Of a DNA stretch of 5,626 nt, positions 1 through 5,458 are shown piece by piece (the first letter of the stretch is position 1; every line of letters starts with the position of its first letter). This stretch comes from GCA-020348445 sp965372465. GTDB taxonomy: Archaea; Thermoplasmatota; Thermoplasmata; GCA-020350865. Where the stretch lies: NCBI GenBank assembly GCA_965372465.1, contig CBDVCK010000249.1:1-5626 (forward strand). Reading direction: 5' to 3'. The notes beneath the pieces were generated by a model that had not been told where the DNA came from, searched no databases, and saw only the letters and a program-made list of their open reading frames with translations. Made by a program: the position numbers and the translations under genes.

Positions 1-1697
1 TTTAGATCTACCTCAAAAGTCTCGGAGTCGATTACTACCCCATAATCCTCTTTTGCTTTCTCAATGGATATGATACCATTTTTAACCTCTTCTGCAATTT
101 TCTTGGCGGGTCGTTTCTTTGGATCTCCATATCCTCCCCCACCTCCAGCTTGCTGGAATAGAATTGCTCCATTGGGTACCTTTTCTATCAAGTCCTTTGT
201 TGTGGTCTTGTAGATTTTTCCCTCGGGATATGTGAGCTCGATTTTGTTTAACGTTGAATTCTTACCCCCGAACAATCCAAAAGCAGGCTCCACATCGCCG
301 TCCCCGAAGGTGACAACCGTGGTTTTTTCTCCCCCGATCTTGAACATGGTTTCCACTCCAAGGCCGCCTCGGAACTGCCCCGCACCTGCAGAATCCTTCC
401 AGTACTCGTGAAGAAGTAAAAGATGCGGTGTTTGCTGCTCGAACATTTCATAGTCCTGATCCAGAACCCCACCTGATGCGTCTATCATGCCTATATGGTC
501 GTAGCCGTCCACACCCTTGGTTCCCCCGCTTCCGCCTTTCAATCCCAAAAAACCGATATCCACGTACTTGTCCTTCTTTCTGGTATCAAAACCTGTTGTT
601 AGGTAGCATAATAATTGATTCCAGCCAGCTGTGATTCTATCTGGTATGGCTTCTGAGAGAGCCTTTATGATTGCATCTGCATTGGGAGGGCACAGGTGGT
701 TTCCGAAAGTTGTGGCTGCAGGGTAATTCGCATTTAGGATGGTTCCTTTTGGAATTATGATATTCAAAGGTCTTATCATGCCGTCATTATGGGGCATATC
801 AGGGTTTACCATCTGCAAAAACGTGAGAGTGGTTGCCGAAGCCGATGAGGTATAGGTTCCGTTTACAAAGCCGTCAGTTTGAGGATCGGTTTCAGAGTAA
901 TCGAACGAAATTTTCTCGTCTTCAACTGTGATTTTCACTTTTATCTTGTATTTCGAACCAGGTGTTTTACCGTCGAAGTATACAGTTGATTCACCTGCAT
1001 AAATTCCATTGGGTATGGTCCTGATTTCTGCTTTCATCATCTTTTCAGTTGAATCGAAAAGGTAGTTCTTGTGGTTTTCAAAGGTCTCTTTCCCGTATTT
1101 TTTAACCAATTTCAGAATTCCTCTTTCACCCACTACACAGCTGCCAATCTCTGCCTTCATATCTTCAGCTACGATATCGAATCTGATATTTGCAAATATA
1201 AGGTCCCAAACATCCTTTCTCAGTTTTCCCTTCTCGTAGACCTTGACAGGGGGAATTCTCAGAGCTTCCTGCCATACTTCTGTTGCATTTGGATTGTAGC
1301 CTCCAGCAACTGCTCCACCGATATCTGCCTGATGGCCCTTGCATGCAGACCATGCAATTAATTCGCCTTCAAAGAAAATCGGTTTGTATACAGCCACGTC
1401 ATTGTTCTGGTTCCCCAAAGAAAAGACATCGTTGTGAAATATCACGTCACCTTCGTAGATTTCATCTTTGTAGTAATTGATGATATATTCGCATACAGGA
1501 CTCAAAGAGAAGGAAAGAATCGGAAGGTTCTCAGTCTGCTCCAGCATCTTTCCATTGGCATCGTATAAACCAGTTACAAAATCCTTGGCCTCGCAGAGAA
1601 TTGGAGAGCGGGTGGTCTTGGTAAGGGCAATGCTCATCTCTTCTGTAATTGATTTGAATCTGCGGGCAAAGACCGAAGCCAGGATTTTATCGATCAT
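1..1697 (-). CDS. hyuB: Hydantoinase B/oxoprolinase family subunit (HyuB), 3' end cut by window edge
   Basis: This is the second gene of a hyuAB operon. HyuB-type proteins are the catalytic partners of HyuA in ATP-dependent N-methylhydantoinases and are related to 5-oxoprolinase and to acetone/acetophenone carboxylase subunits. I translated the frame codon by codon: 565 codons are open without a stop down to base 3. Visible landmarks are HND at residues 88-90, GNQNND at 95-100, CKGHQADIGG at 119-128, GNHLCPPNADA at 332-342, GWNQLLC at 358-364, FRGGLGVE at 442-449 and the glycine-rich AGGGGGYGDP at 517-526, which sits near the C-terminus in the family. Family members are about 550-600 residues, so only a few residues should be missing. 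The ATG overlaps the hyuA stop (ATGA) and has a GGGAGG site, which implies translational coupling. The first His of the usual HxxD metal motif is Gln here. Family assignment is firm; the substrate is unknown. Confidence 0.95.
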   Translation of the reverse strand, partial: MIDKILASVFARRFKSITEEMSIALTKTTRSPILCEAKDFVTGLYDANGKMLEQTENLPILSFSLSPVCEYIINYYKDEIYEGDVIFHNDVFSLGNQNNDVAVYKPIFFEGELIAWSACKGHQADIGGAVAGGYNPNATEVWQEALRIPPVKVYEKGKLRKDVWDLIFANIRFDIVAEDMKAEIGSCVVGERGILKLVKKYGKETFENHKNYLFDSTEKMMKAEIRTIPNGIYAGESTVYFDGKTPGSKYKIKVKITVEDEKISFDYSETDPQTDGFVNGTYTSSASATTLTFLQMVNPDMPHNDGMIRPLNIIIPKGTILNANYPAATTFGNHLCPPNADAIIKALSEAIPDRITAGWNQLLCYLTTGFDTRKKDKYVDIGFLGLKGGSGGTKGVDGYDHIGMIDASGGVLDQDYEMFEQQTPHLLLLHEYWKDSAGAGQFRGGLGVETMFKIGGEKTTVVTFGDGDVEPAFGLFGGKNSTLNKIELTYPEGKIYKTTTKDLIEKVPNGAILFQQAGGGGGYGDPKKRPAKKIAEEVKNGIISIEKAKEDYGVVIDSETFEVDL

Positions 1698-3793
1698 TTA
1701 AACATCCTCCCGAGGATCTCGGACTTCTTTGTCTTAAGATACATGGTGTAGCTGCCGTACCTGTCACATATCACATTGTATTCTGGGGACACAAAGGTGG
1801 TTGTGTTCACCTGCTCGATTATCGCAGGACCTGTTATCTTGTTTCCGCATTTTAATTTGAATCCGTCAAATACATCCACTTCCGCAAATTCTTTTTTGTT
1901 GGGTAAGTACACTTCCCTTCTTCCCTTGATTGCATTTGAGGTGTCTTCACCCTGATTCTTCTCTTCTATGAATCTTGGCTTGTCTGTCTTTCCGATTAAA
2001 GTAAGTCGCATATTGATAAGCTCGATTGGGGTTTTTTCCTTTTCCAGGGAATACCCGTACAATCTGTTGTGCTCGGGATGGAATTTCTTTGCAATTGAAT
2101 CGAGGTTGACATTTTCTGTTTCATCCTTTGTAATCACTACATTGACCTCATGATACTGCTTGACATATCTCATGTCCAGGGAGTACACGGCTTCGATTCT
2201 TTCCTTTGGTATATTCTCTGATTCCAAAAGTTTAGTTCCCTCTGCTTCCATTTCATTGAATAAAGATACGAAGGTTTTAGAATCTATATCTTCAAAGGGC
2301 ACGGCATAGGTTCTGACAAAATCATGCTTGAGATCAGACATGAGCATGCCTGCAGCACAGAAAATAGAGCTCTCTTTCGGAATTATCATTGCCGGGATTT
2401 CCAGTTCCAGGGCGATTTGGCAGGCATGAACAGGCCCTGCTCCCCCTGCAACTACCAGAGGGAATTCCCTTGGGTCAAATCCTCTACCAACTGATACCTC
2501 TCTTACTCCGGAGGCCATGTTCACGTTGATTACCCGGAACATTCCGGCAGCGGCTTCTATAATATCCAGATTCAGTTTGTCTGCGACATGCTCTTTTATT
2601 GCTTGCTTTGCTTTTTCATAGTTCAGAGGTATCTTTCCCCCTGCAAAGAAATCCTTGTCCAGGTAGCCCAGGATGAGATCGGCATCGGTTGCGGTTGGTA
2701 ATTCTCCTCCAAGATCATAGCAGGCAGGTCCTGGCTTGGAGCCTGCGCTTTGCGGGCCCATGCGGAGAAGTCCCCCCTCATCGATCCAGCCGATTGAGCC
2801 TCCACCTGCTCCTATTGTTACTATTCCAAGCATTGGCAGGGCCAGTCTGAGTCTGTTGATCTCTCCTTCTGTTGTGACCAACGGAGTTTTGTCCTTGATC
2901 AGGGCTGCATCAAAACTTGTTCCTCCCATATCCACTGTGATACAGTCGTTGTAACCCTGAATTGAGGTATATGCTATGCCTGCTACAGGACCTCCCGCAG
3001 GGCCTGAAAGAAGAGTGGCTGCTGCTGTGTTTGTTGCGATTTCCGGGGAGATGACTCCTCCGTTTGATTGCATAATGAGAAGAACACCAGAAAATCCGAT
3101 CTCTTTCAGTTTTGCGGTAAGTGAGGTCAGGTAGCTTCTGAGAATCGGGCCGACATATGAATTAAGAACCGTAGTGGATATTCGATCATAGAATCTGATT
3201 GAAGGTAGTAAATTGCTTGAAACTGTGAGATATGCACCCGGAAGTTCCTTTTGTACAAGTTCAGCCGCTTTAACCTCGTGATCCTTGTTCGCAAAGGAGT
3301 TCATGAAGCATATCGCAACTGCATCTACGTTTTCCTTTTTGAAGAATTCGAGGCTTTTTTGCACCTCATTTTCATTAATTGGGACCACTATGTCGCCCTT
3401 GTAATTTAAGCGTTCTTCAATTGGTAGCCTCAGGTATCTGGGTACAAGGGGCTTTACATTGGTGTACCTGTTGTTATACTGCTCCTCTCTGATTCCTCTT
3501 CGCATCTCAAGAGCGTCTCTTAGGCCTTTTGTGGTGAGAAGTCCTGTTTTGGCACCGTTGTATGTGAGAACCGCGTTTGTGGTGACAGTGGTTCCGTGGA
3601 CGATTGTCTTAACTTTCTTTATGAAATCGGAAAGTGGTATGTCTTTGGACTTGGCCATCTCTGATAGACCGTTTAGAACTCCAATCGAGGGATCATCCGG
3701 AGTGGAGAGGACTTTGTAGATTTCAGATGTGCCGTCCTCTTTTGTCAAAAGGAAGTCAGTGAATGTACCTCCGACATCAATTCCGATTTTTAT
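1694..3793 (-). CDS. hyuA: Hydantoinase A/oxoprolinase family subunit (HyuA), apparent ATA start
   Basis: This is the nucleotide-binding subunit that pairs with HyuB; in the family it uses ATP to activate a cyclic amide or, in the acetone carboxylase branch, a ketone. From the ATA at 3793 the protein is 699 residues, close to the usual length of about 650-720. The N-terminal Hydant_A_N domain carries DVGGTFTD at 6-13 and HGTTVTTN at 66-73. The central Hydantoinase_A domain has QSNGGV (242-247), SGPAGG (263-268), the second phosphate-type motif VDMGGTSFD (287-295), IGAGGGSI (327-334) and AGGAGPVHA (449-457). A C-terminal domain follows from about residue 510. Starting at the first ordinary codon, a TTG at 3748, would remove DVGGTFTD, which is implausible. 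Upstream in the same frame there is no ATG, GTG or TTG before the TAA at 3851-3853. The ATA has AGGGGG seven bases upstream. It precedes hyuB with a 4-base overlap. Substrate unknown. Confidence 0.93.
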   Translation of the reverse strand: MKIGIDVGGTFTDFLLTKEDGTSEIYKVLSTPDDPSIGVLNGLSEMAKSKDIPLSDFIKKVKTIVHGTTVTTNAVLTYNGAKTGLLTTKGLRDALEMRRGIREEQYNNRYTNVKPLVPRYLRLPIEERLNYKGDIVVPINENEVQKSLEFFKKENVDAVAICFMNSFANKDHEVKAAELVQKELPGAYLTVSSNLLPSIRFYDRISTTVLNSYVGPILRSYLTSLTAKLKEIGFSGVLLIMQSNGGVISPEIATNTAAATLLSGPAGGPVAGIAYTSIQGYNDCITVDMGGTSFDAALIKDKTPLVTTEGEINRLRLALPMLGIVTIGAGGGSIGWIDEGGLLRMGPQSAGSKPGPACYDLGGELPTATDADLILGYLDKDFFAGGKIPLNYEKAKQAIKEHVADKLNLDIIEAAAGMFRVINVNMASGVREVSVGRGFDPREFPLVVAGGAGPVHACQIALELEIPAMIIPKESSIFCAAGMLMSDLKHDFVRTYAVPFEDIDSKTFVSLFNEMEAEGTKLLESENIPKERIEAVYSLDMRYVKQYHEVNVVITKDETENVNLDSIAKKFHPEHNRLYGYSLEKEKTPIELINMRLTLIGKTDKPRFIEEKNQGEDTSNAIKGRREVYLPNKKEFAEVDVFDGFKLKCGNKITGPAIIEQVNTTTFVSPEYNVICDRYGSYTMYLKTKKSEILGRMFK
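1706..1711 (-). promoter_or_regulatory. Ribosome binding site of hyuB
   Basis: GGGAGG lies inside the last codons of hyuA, 8 bases before the hyuB ATG. It fixes the hyuB start at 1697 and lets ribosomes re-initiate after finishing hyuA. Confidence 0.75.
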
Positions 3794-3800
3794 TTGAAAT

Positions 3801-3806
3801 CCCCCT
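3801..3806 (-). promoter_or_regulatory. Ribosome binding site supporting the ATA start of hyuA
   Basis: AGGGGG is followed by seven bases and then ATA AAA ATC GGA. The spacing nearly equals that of the hyuB site (8 bases), which supports initiation at or very near 3793 even though the codon is not a standard start. Confidence 0.6.
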
Positions 3807-3846
3807 ATTAATGACAGTATGGGAAAGCTATTATTGATATTTGTAG

Positions 3847-3861
3847 TTTTTTAAAGGTTTC
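3847..3861 (-). promoter_or_regulatory. Archaeal promoter (BRE + TATA) of hyuAB
   Basis: Read on the minus strand this is GAAACC followed by TTTAAAAAA, a good match to a purine-rich BRE plus TATA box. Transcription would begin about 26 bases downstream, near 3826, giving a leader of about 33 bases that contains the AGGGGG site. No experimental support. Confidence 0.55.
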
Positions 3862-3869
3862 ACTAACCT
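3855..3869. repeat. Short inverted repeat overlapping the hyuAB BRE/TATA
   Basis: AGGTT-TCACT-AACCT has perfect 5-base arms around a 5-base spacer and covers the BRE and the first bases of the TATA box. A regulator bound here would block TBP/TFB, so an operator role is possible, but arms this short also arise by chance. Confidence 0.3.
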
Positions 3870-3973
3870 CCCCCATCAAGTCTTATATCTTTTAAGCAAG
3901 ATATCCTAATTAGTGATTGAAAATATTCAAAAGTAGATTAATAGGCCCAATGGTTGAAATTCTGATAGGAACA

Positions 3974-3981
3974 TTAAAATA
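3974..3981 (+). promoter_or_regulatory. TATA box of the antitoxin operon
   Basis: TTAAAATA preceded by the purine-rich GGAACA. The expected transcription start is near 4003, giving a leader of about 22 bases to the ATG at 4025 and room for its GGTGA site. Confidence 0.5.
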
Positions 3982-3997
3982 GTAAGATTATCTTACT
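3981..3997. promoter_or_regulatory. Perfect 17-bp palindrome, candidate operator
   Basis: AGTAAGA-TTA-TCTTACT has 7-base arms that match perfectly. It touches the TATA box on one side and stops a few bases short of the predicted transcription start. AbrB/MazE-type antitoxins are known to autoregulate by binding palindromes in their own promoters, so the most likely ligand is a protein encoded just downstream. Operator function is inferred from position and symmetry. Confidence 0.6.
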
Positions 3998-4015
3998 TAT
4001 TATTGTGGTACAATG

Positions 4016-4020
4016 GGTGA
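4016..4020 (+). promoter_or_regulatory. Ribosome binding site that decides the first antitoxin start
   Basis: GGTGA lies four bases before the ATG at 4025, whereas the in-frame ATG at 4013 has no clear site before it. The same string GTGAAATAATG occurs at the start of the plus-strand tnpA (5046-5056). Confidence 0.5.
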
Positions 4021-4024
4021 AATA

Positions 4025-4273
4025 ATGATAACTAGATTATCCTCAAAAGGTCAGATAGTGTTACCAAAGGCTTTAAGGGAAACACTAGGGATTAAATCAG
4101 GGGAAATCTTTGCCATGTTTGGCGAGGACGATACAATTGTTTTGAAAAGGATAGAATTACCTTCGGAAGAAGAGTTTGAAAAACTGTTGAAATGGGGACA
4201 GAAATATGCTGAGAAATTTAAGATATCAAAAGAGGATGTTCTGAAAGCAATCGAAGATGCAAGAGGTAATTAA
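4025..4273 (+). CDS. AbrB/MazE/SpoVT-family antitoxin-like DNA-binding protein (first of two)
   Basis: An 82-residue protein with a swapped-hairpin AbrB fold at about residues 1-45: MITRLSSKGQIVLPKALRE followed by LGIKSGEIFAMFGEDDTIVLKRI. The SSKGQIVLP core is the signature of the family. From about residue 47 a charged, probably helical tail follows (PSEEEFEKLLKWGQ and then KISKEDVLKAIEDAR). In archaeal toxin-antitoxin pairs such a tail typically wraps a PIN-domain toxin. The start at 4025 is preferred because it has a GGTGA site and begins with the family's usual MITR; an ATG at 4013 would add four residues (MGEI). The neighbour downstream is another antitoxin instead of a toxin, so this copy looks orphaned. 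It probably represses its own promoter through the 3981-3997 palindrome. The gene is visibly more AT-rich than hyuAB, consistent with transfer. Confidence 0.88.
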   Translation: MITRLSSKGQIVLPKALRETLGIKSGEIFAMFGEDDTIVLKRIELPSEEEFEKLLKWGQKYAEKFKISKEDVLKAIEDARGN

Positions 4274-4274
4274 C

Positions 4275-4281
4275 GGTGATC
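4275..4281 (+). promoter_or_regulatory. Ribosome binding site for the second antitoxin
   Basis: GGTGATC is the full complement of the conserved 16S tail (GATCACC). It lies just after the first gene's stop, two bases before an in-frame TTG at 4284. The GGTG-to-start spacing of five bases equals that of the first antitoxin, which favours TTG over the upstream ATG at 4257, where no such site exists. Confidence 0.5.
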
Positions 4282-4283
4282 AT

Positions 4284-4496
4284 TTGGAAAACGTTACAAT
4301 ATCCAGCAAGTTCCAAGTCATTATTCCAGAATCAATTAGAATTTCAATAGCACTTAAACCAAGGGATAAGATGATTATATTTGAAAAAGATGGAATTATC
4401 TATTTGGTTAAAAAGCAGCAGATTTCGGAATTAAAAGGAAAATTTAGCAAATTAACAAGTAAGGAATTAAGGGATGATAATGATAGGATTAATTAA
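4284..4496 (+). CDS. AbrB/VapB-type antitoxin-like protein (second of two), toxin partner missing
   Basis: A 70-residue protein when started at the TTG (79 residues from the ATG at 4257, which would overlap the first gene by 17 bases). The AbrB domain occupies about residues 2-45: ENVTISSKFQVIIPESIR, then ALKPRDKMIIFEKDGIIYLV. The tail ELKGKFSKL..ELRDDNDRI is the kind of C-terminus I associate with VapB antitoxins whose vapC gene begins at or within their stop codon. It is clearly a different subfamily from the preceding gene (DGIIYL versus GEDDTIVL strands, unrelated tails). It lies 10 bases downstream and shares one transcript. No PIN-domain gene follows: after the stop there are 26 bases and then the end of a transposase relic on the other strand. 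An antitoxin role is inferred from the family. Confidence 0.83.
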   Translation: MENVTISSKFQVIIPESIRISIALKPRDKMIIFEKDGIIYLVKKQQISELKGKFSKLTSKELRDDNDRIN

Positions 4497-4511
4497 GCTT
4501 ATAAATAAAAT

Positions 4512-4537
4512 AGGATGACCACTTAATAGATCATCCT
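4512..4537. repeat. Hairpin at the 3' end of the tnpA relic
   Basis: AGGATGA and TCATCCT form a perfect 7-bp stem with a 12-base loop that contains the relic's stop codon. It could be a terminator-like hairpin between two convergent genes or a subterminal insertion-sequence hairpin. T-rich sequence (TATTTTATTTAT) follows it on the minus strand, which favours a terminator for tnpA-sense transcription. Confidence 0.45.
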
Positions 4538-4855
4538 GTACTTTGGCGCCCATAGAGCCTTGGAACATTGTTTTTCAAGCTCTGGGAATTCCTTTCTCAA
4601 AAGGTAAGAGGATTTCCCCTTGACCCTGCCCATTGCCTTTGCAATCACCAAGGTTGGTGGAAAGGCAAAGAGAACATGAACTTTGTTTGGATAAACCCCG
4701 ATTGCTATTTCAGAACATCCGTAATCCCTGAGGATCTCGTAAATGATCTCTATGGCTCTTCGCTGGATCTTTCCTTTAAGTAAATGGCGGTTGTACTTTG
4801 TGTGAAACACAATGTGGATGCCTTTCCTATTTTTCGAATACTTTTTGGATTTCAT
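4523..4855 (-). pseudogene. tnpA: Truncated, degenerate IS200/IS605 TnpA transposase relic
   Basis: The 110 residues follow the Y1 transposase pattern: HIVFHTKYNRH near residues 14-24, GVYPNKVHVLFAFPP at 53-67, RVKGKSSYLLRKEFPEL at 77-93 and LWAPKY at 101-106. Working TnpA proteins have about 130-155 residues, an HxH (HUH) metal motif and a later YxxxQ helix with the catalytic tyrosine. Here the HUH motif reads K58-V59-H60, and translation stops right after WAPKYRMIY, so the whole catalytic-tyrosine helix is absent. The frame after the stop does not encode it. It is only moderately similar to the plus-strand TnpA 200 bases away, so it is not a recent copy. No clear ribosome site precedes the ATG. 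Loss of strand-cleavage activity is an inference but a strong one. Confidence 0.8.
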
Positions 4856-4914
4856 GGTTATTATCGGACTCGGGGGGATTTGAGATAATAGATTCTATGA
4901 AATGGAAGGTGTTA

Positions 4915-4922
4915 TCTTTAAA
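4915..4922 (-). promoter_or_regulatory. Possible TATA box of the tnpA relic
   Basis: TTTAAAGA on the minus strand, about 60 bases before the relic's ATG. The predicted start is near 4893 with a leader of about 40 bases. Weak, because the surroundings are generally AT-rich. Confidence 0.25.
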
Positions 4923-4964
4923 TGCTCTCCTTTAATCTGAAAGAAAAACATCTGATGAAAAAAT

Positions 4965-5006
4965 GAGAGGAAATGATTTGGGGGAATCGTTTCAGTTAGC
5001 CCTCTC
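4965..5006. repeat. Nested stem-loop upstream of tnpA, possible left end of the IS
   Basis: The outer stem is GAGAGG (4965-4970) with CCTCTC (5001-5006). The inner stem is AAATGATT (4971-4978) with AATCGTTT (4985-4992), eight pairs including one T-G, closing a TGGGGG loop. The eight bases CAGTTAGC (4993-5000) are unpaired on one side. IS200/IS605 elements carry subterminal imperfect hairpins recognised by TnpA, and this one ends just before the tnpA TATA box, where a left-end hairpin belongs. Confidence 0.5.
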
Positions 5007-5013
5007 TATAACC

Positions 5014-5020
5014 TTTATAA
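5014..5020 (+). promoter_or_regulatory. TATA box of the intact tnpA
   Basis: TTTATAA, within two copies of TATAACC nine bases apart (5007-5013 and 5016-5022). The expected transcription start is near 5043, only about 11 bases before the ATG at 5054. Confidence 0.45.
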
Positions 5021-5053
5021 CCCTGATAATTGATTATATCCTGCTGTGAAATA

Positions 5054-5458
5054 ATGTACAAAACCAAATTGAAAAGCCAGAGGCACTCTGTATCCATGAT
5101 AACCGAGCATCTGGTATTTTCTCCCAAGTATAGAGGGAAAGTGCTGGTTGGAGAGGTAGGTAGGAGGTGTGAGGAGATAATCTCTGAGATCTGCGAGGAG
5201 ATGGGAATCGAGGTGATTGAGATTGCGGTGAATGTGGATCACGTTCATCTTTTCTTTCAGCCGCCGCCCAAGTATTCGTACAGCCAGATTGCGAATCGGA
5301 TAAAGGGTAAGAGCAGCCGGATCCTGAGGAAGGAGTTCCCGCATCTGGTAGAGTGGTGTCCCAAGGGATTGTGGGCGCCTTCCTGCTATCATGGTAGTGT
5401 GGGTTATGGGCCTGAAGCAGTTAAGAACTATATTGCGAACCAGAAGCCGAGGCGTTGA
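5054..5458 (+). CDS. tnpA: IS200/IS605-family Y1 transposase TnpA, apparently intact
   Basis: A 134-residue protein, normal for the family. TnpA works as a dimer that cuts and rejoins single-stranded DNA at hairpin-marked element ends. Visible parts are RHSVSMITEHLVFSPKYR at 10-27, the HUH metal motif H63-V64-H65 in VNVDHVHLFFQPPP, RIKGKSSRILRKEFP at 82-96, LWAPS at 106-110, and VKNYIANQ at 123-130, where Y126 and Q130 form the YxxxQ motif with the probable catalytic tyrosine. All key residues are present. The ATG at 5054 follows GTGAAATA, a weak GGTGA-type site; a TTG at 5030 would add eight residues with no family match. No tnpB is in the window, so this is an IS200-like single-gene arrangement or the left part of a longer element. 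It looks more GC-rich than the adjacent antitoxin genes. Confidence 0.92.
   Translation: MYKTKLKSQRHSVSMITEHLVFSPKYRGKVLVGEVGRRCEEIISEICEEMGIEVIEIAVNVDHVHLFFQPPPKYSYSQIANRIKGKSSRILRKEFPHLVEWCPKGLWAPSCYHGSVGYGPEAVKNYIANQKPRR

Noticed and set aside
248..1701. Several 60-96 residue open frames on both strands within the hyuB region
   Set aside because: They lie in other frames of hyuB, which is continuous and matches its family along the full length.
1968..3719. Open frames of 60-86 residues inside hyuA, both strands
   Set aside because: All are shadows of hyuA; none has a ribosome site or a recognisable domain.
3808..3876. 22-codon minus-strand ORF (MGEVSETFKK...) ending 14 bases before the hyuA ATA
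   Set aside because: It has no ribosome site before its ATG and begins upstream of the predicted hyuA transcription start, so it would not be on the transcript.
3870..3970. Further promoter elements, RNA genes or small ORFs in the AT-rich spacer
   Set aside because: A second TATA-like string on the minus strand (AAAAGATATAAG, around 3884-3895) exists, but it is farther from hyuA and weaker than the BRE/TATA pair. Nothing else stands out.
4568..4783. 71-residue plus-strand frame over the tnpA relic
   Set aside because: Antisense shadow of the transposase frame, with no family resemblance.
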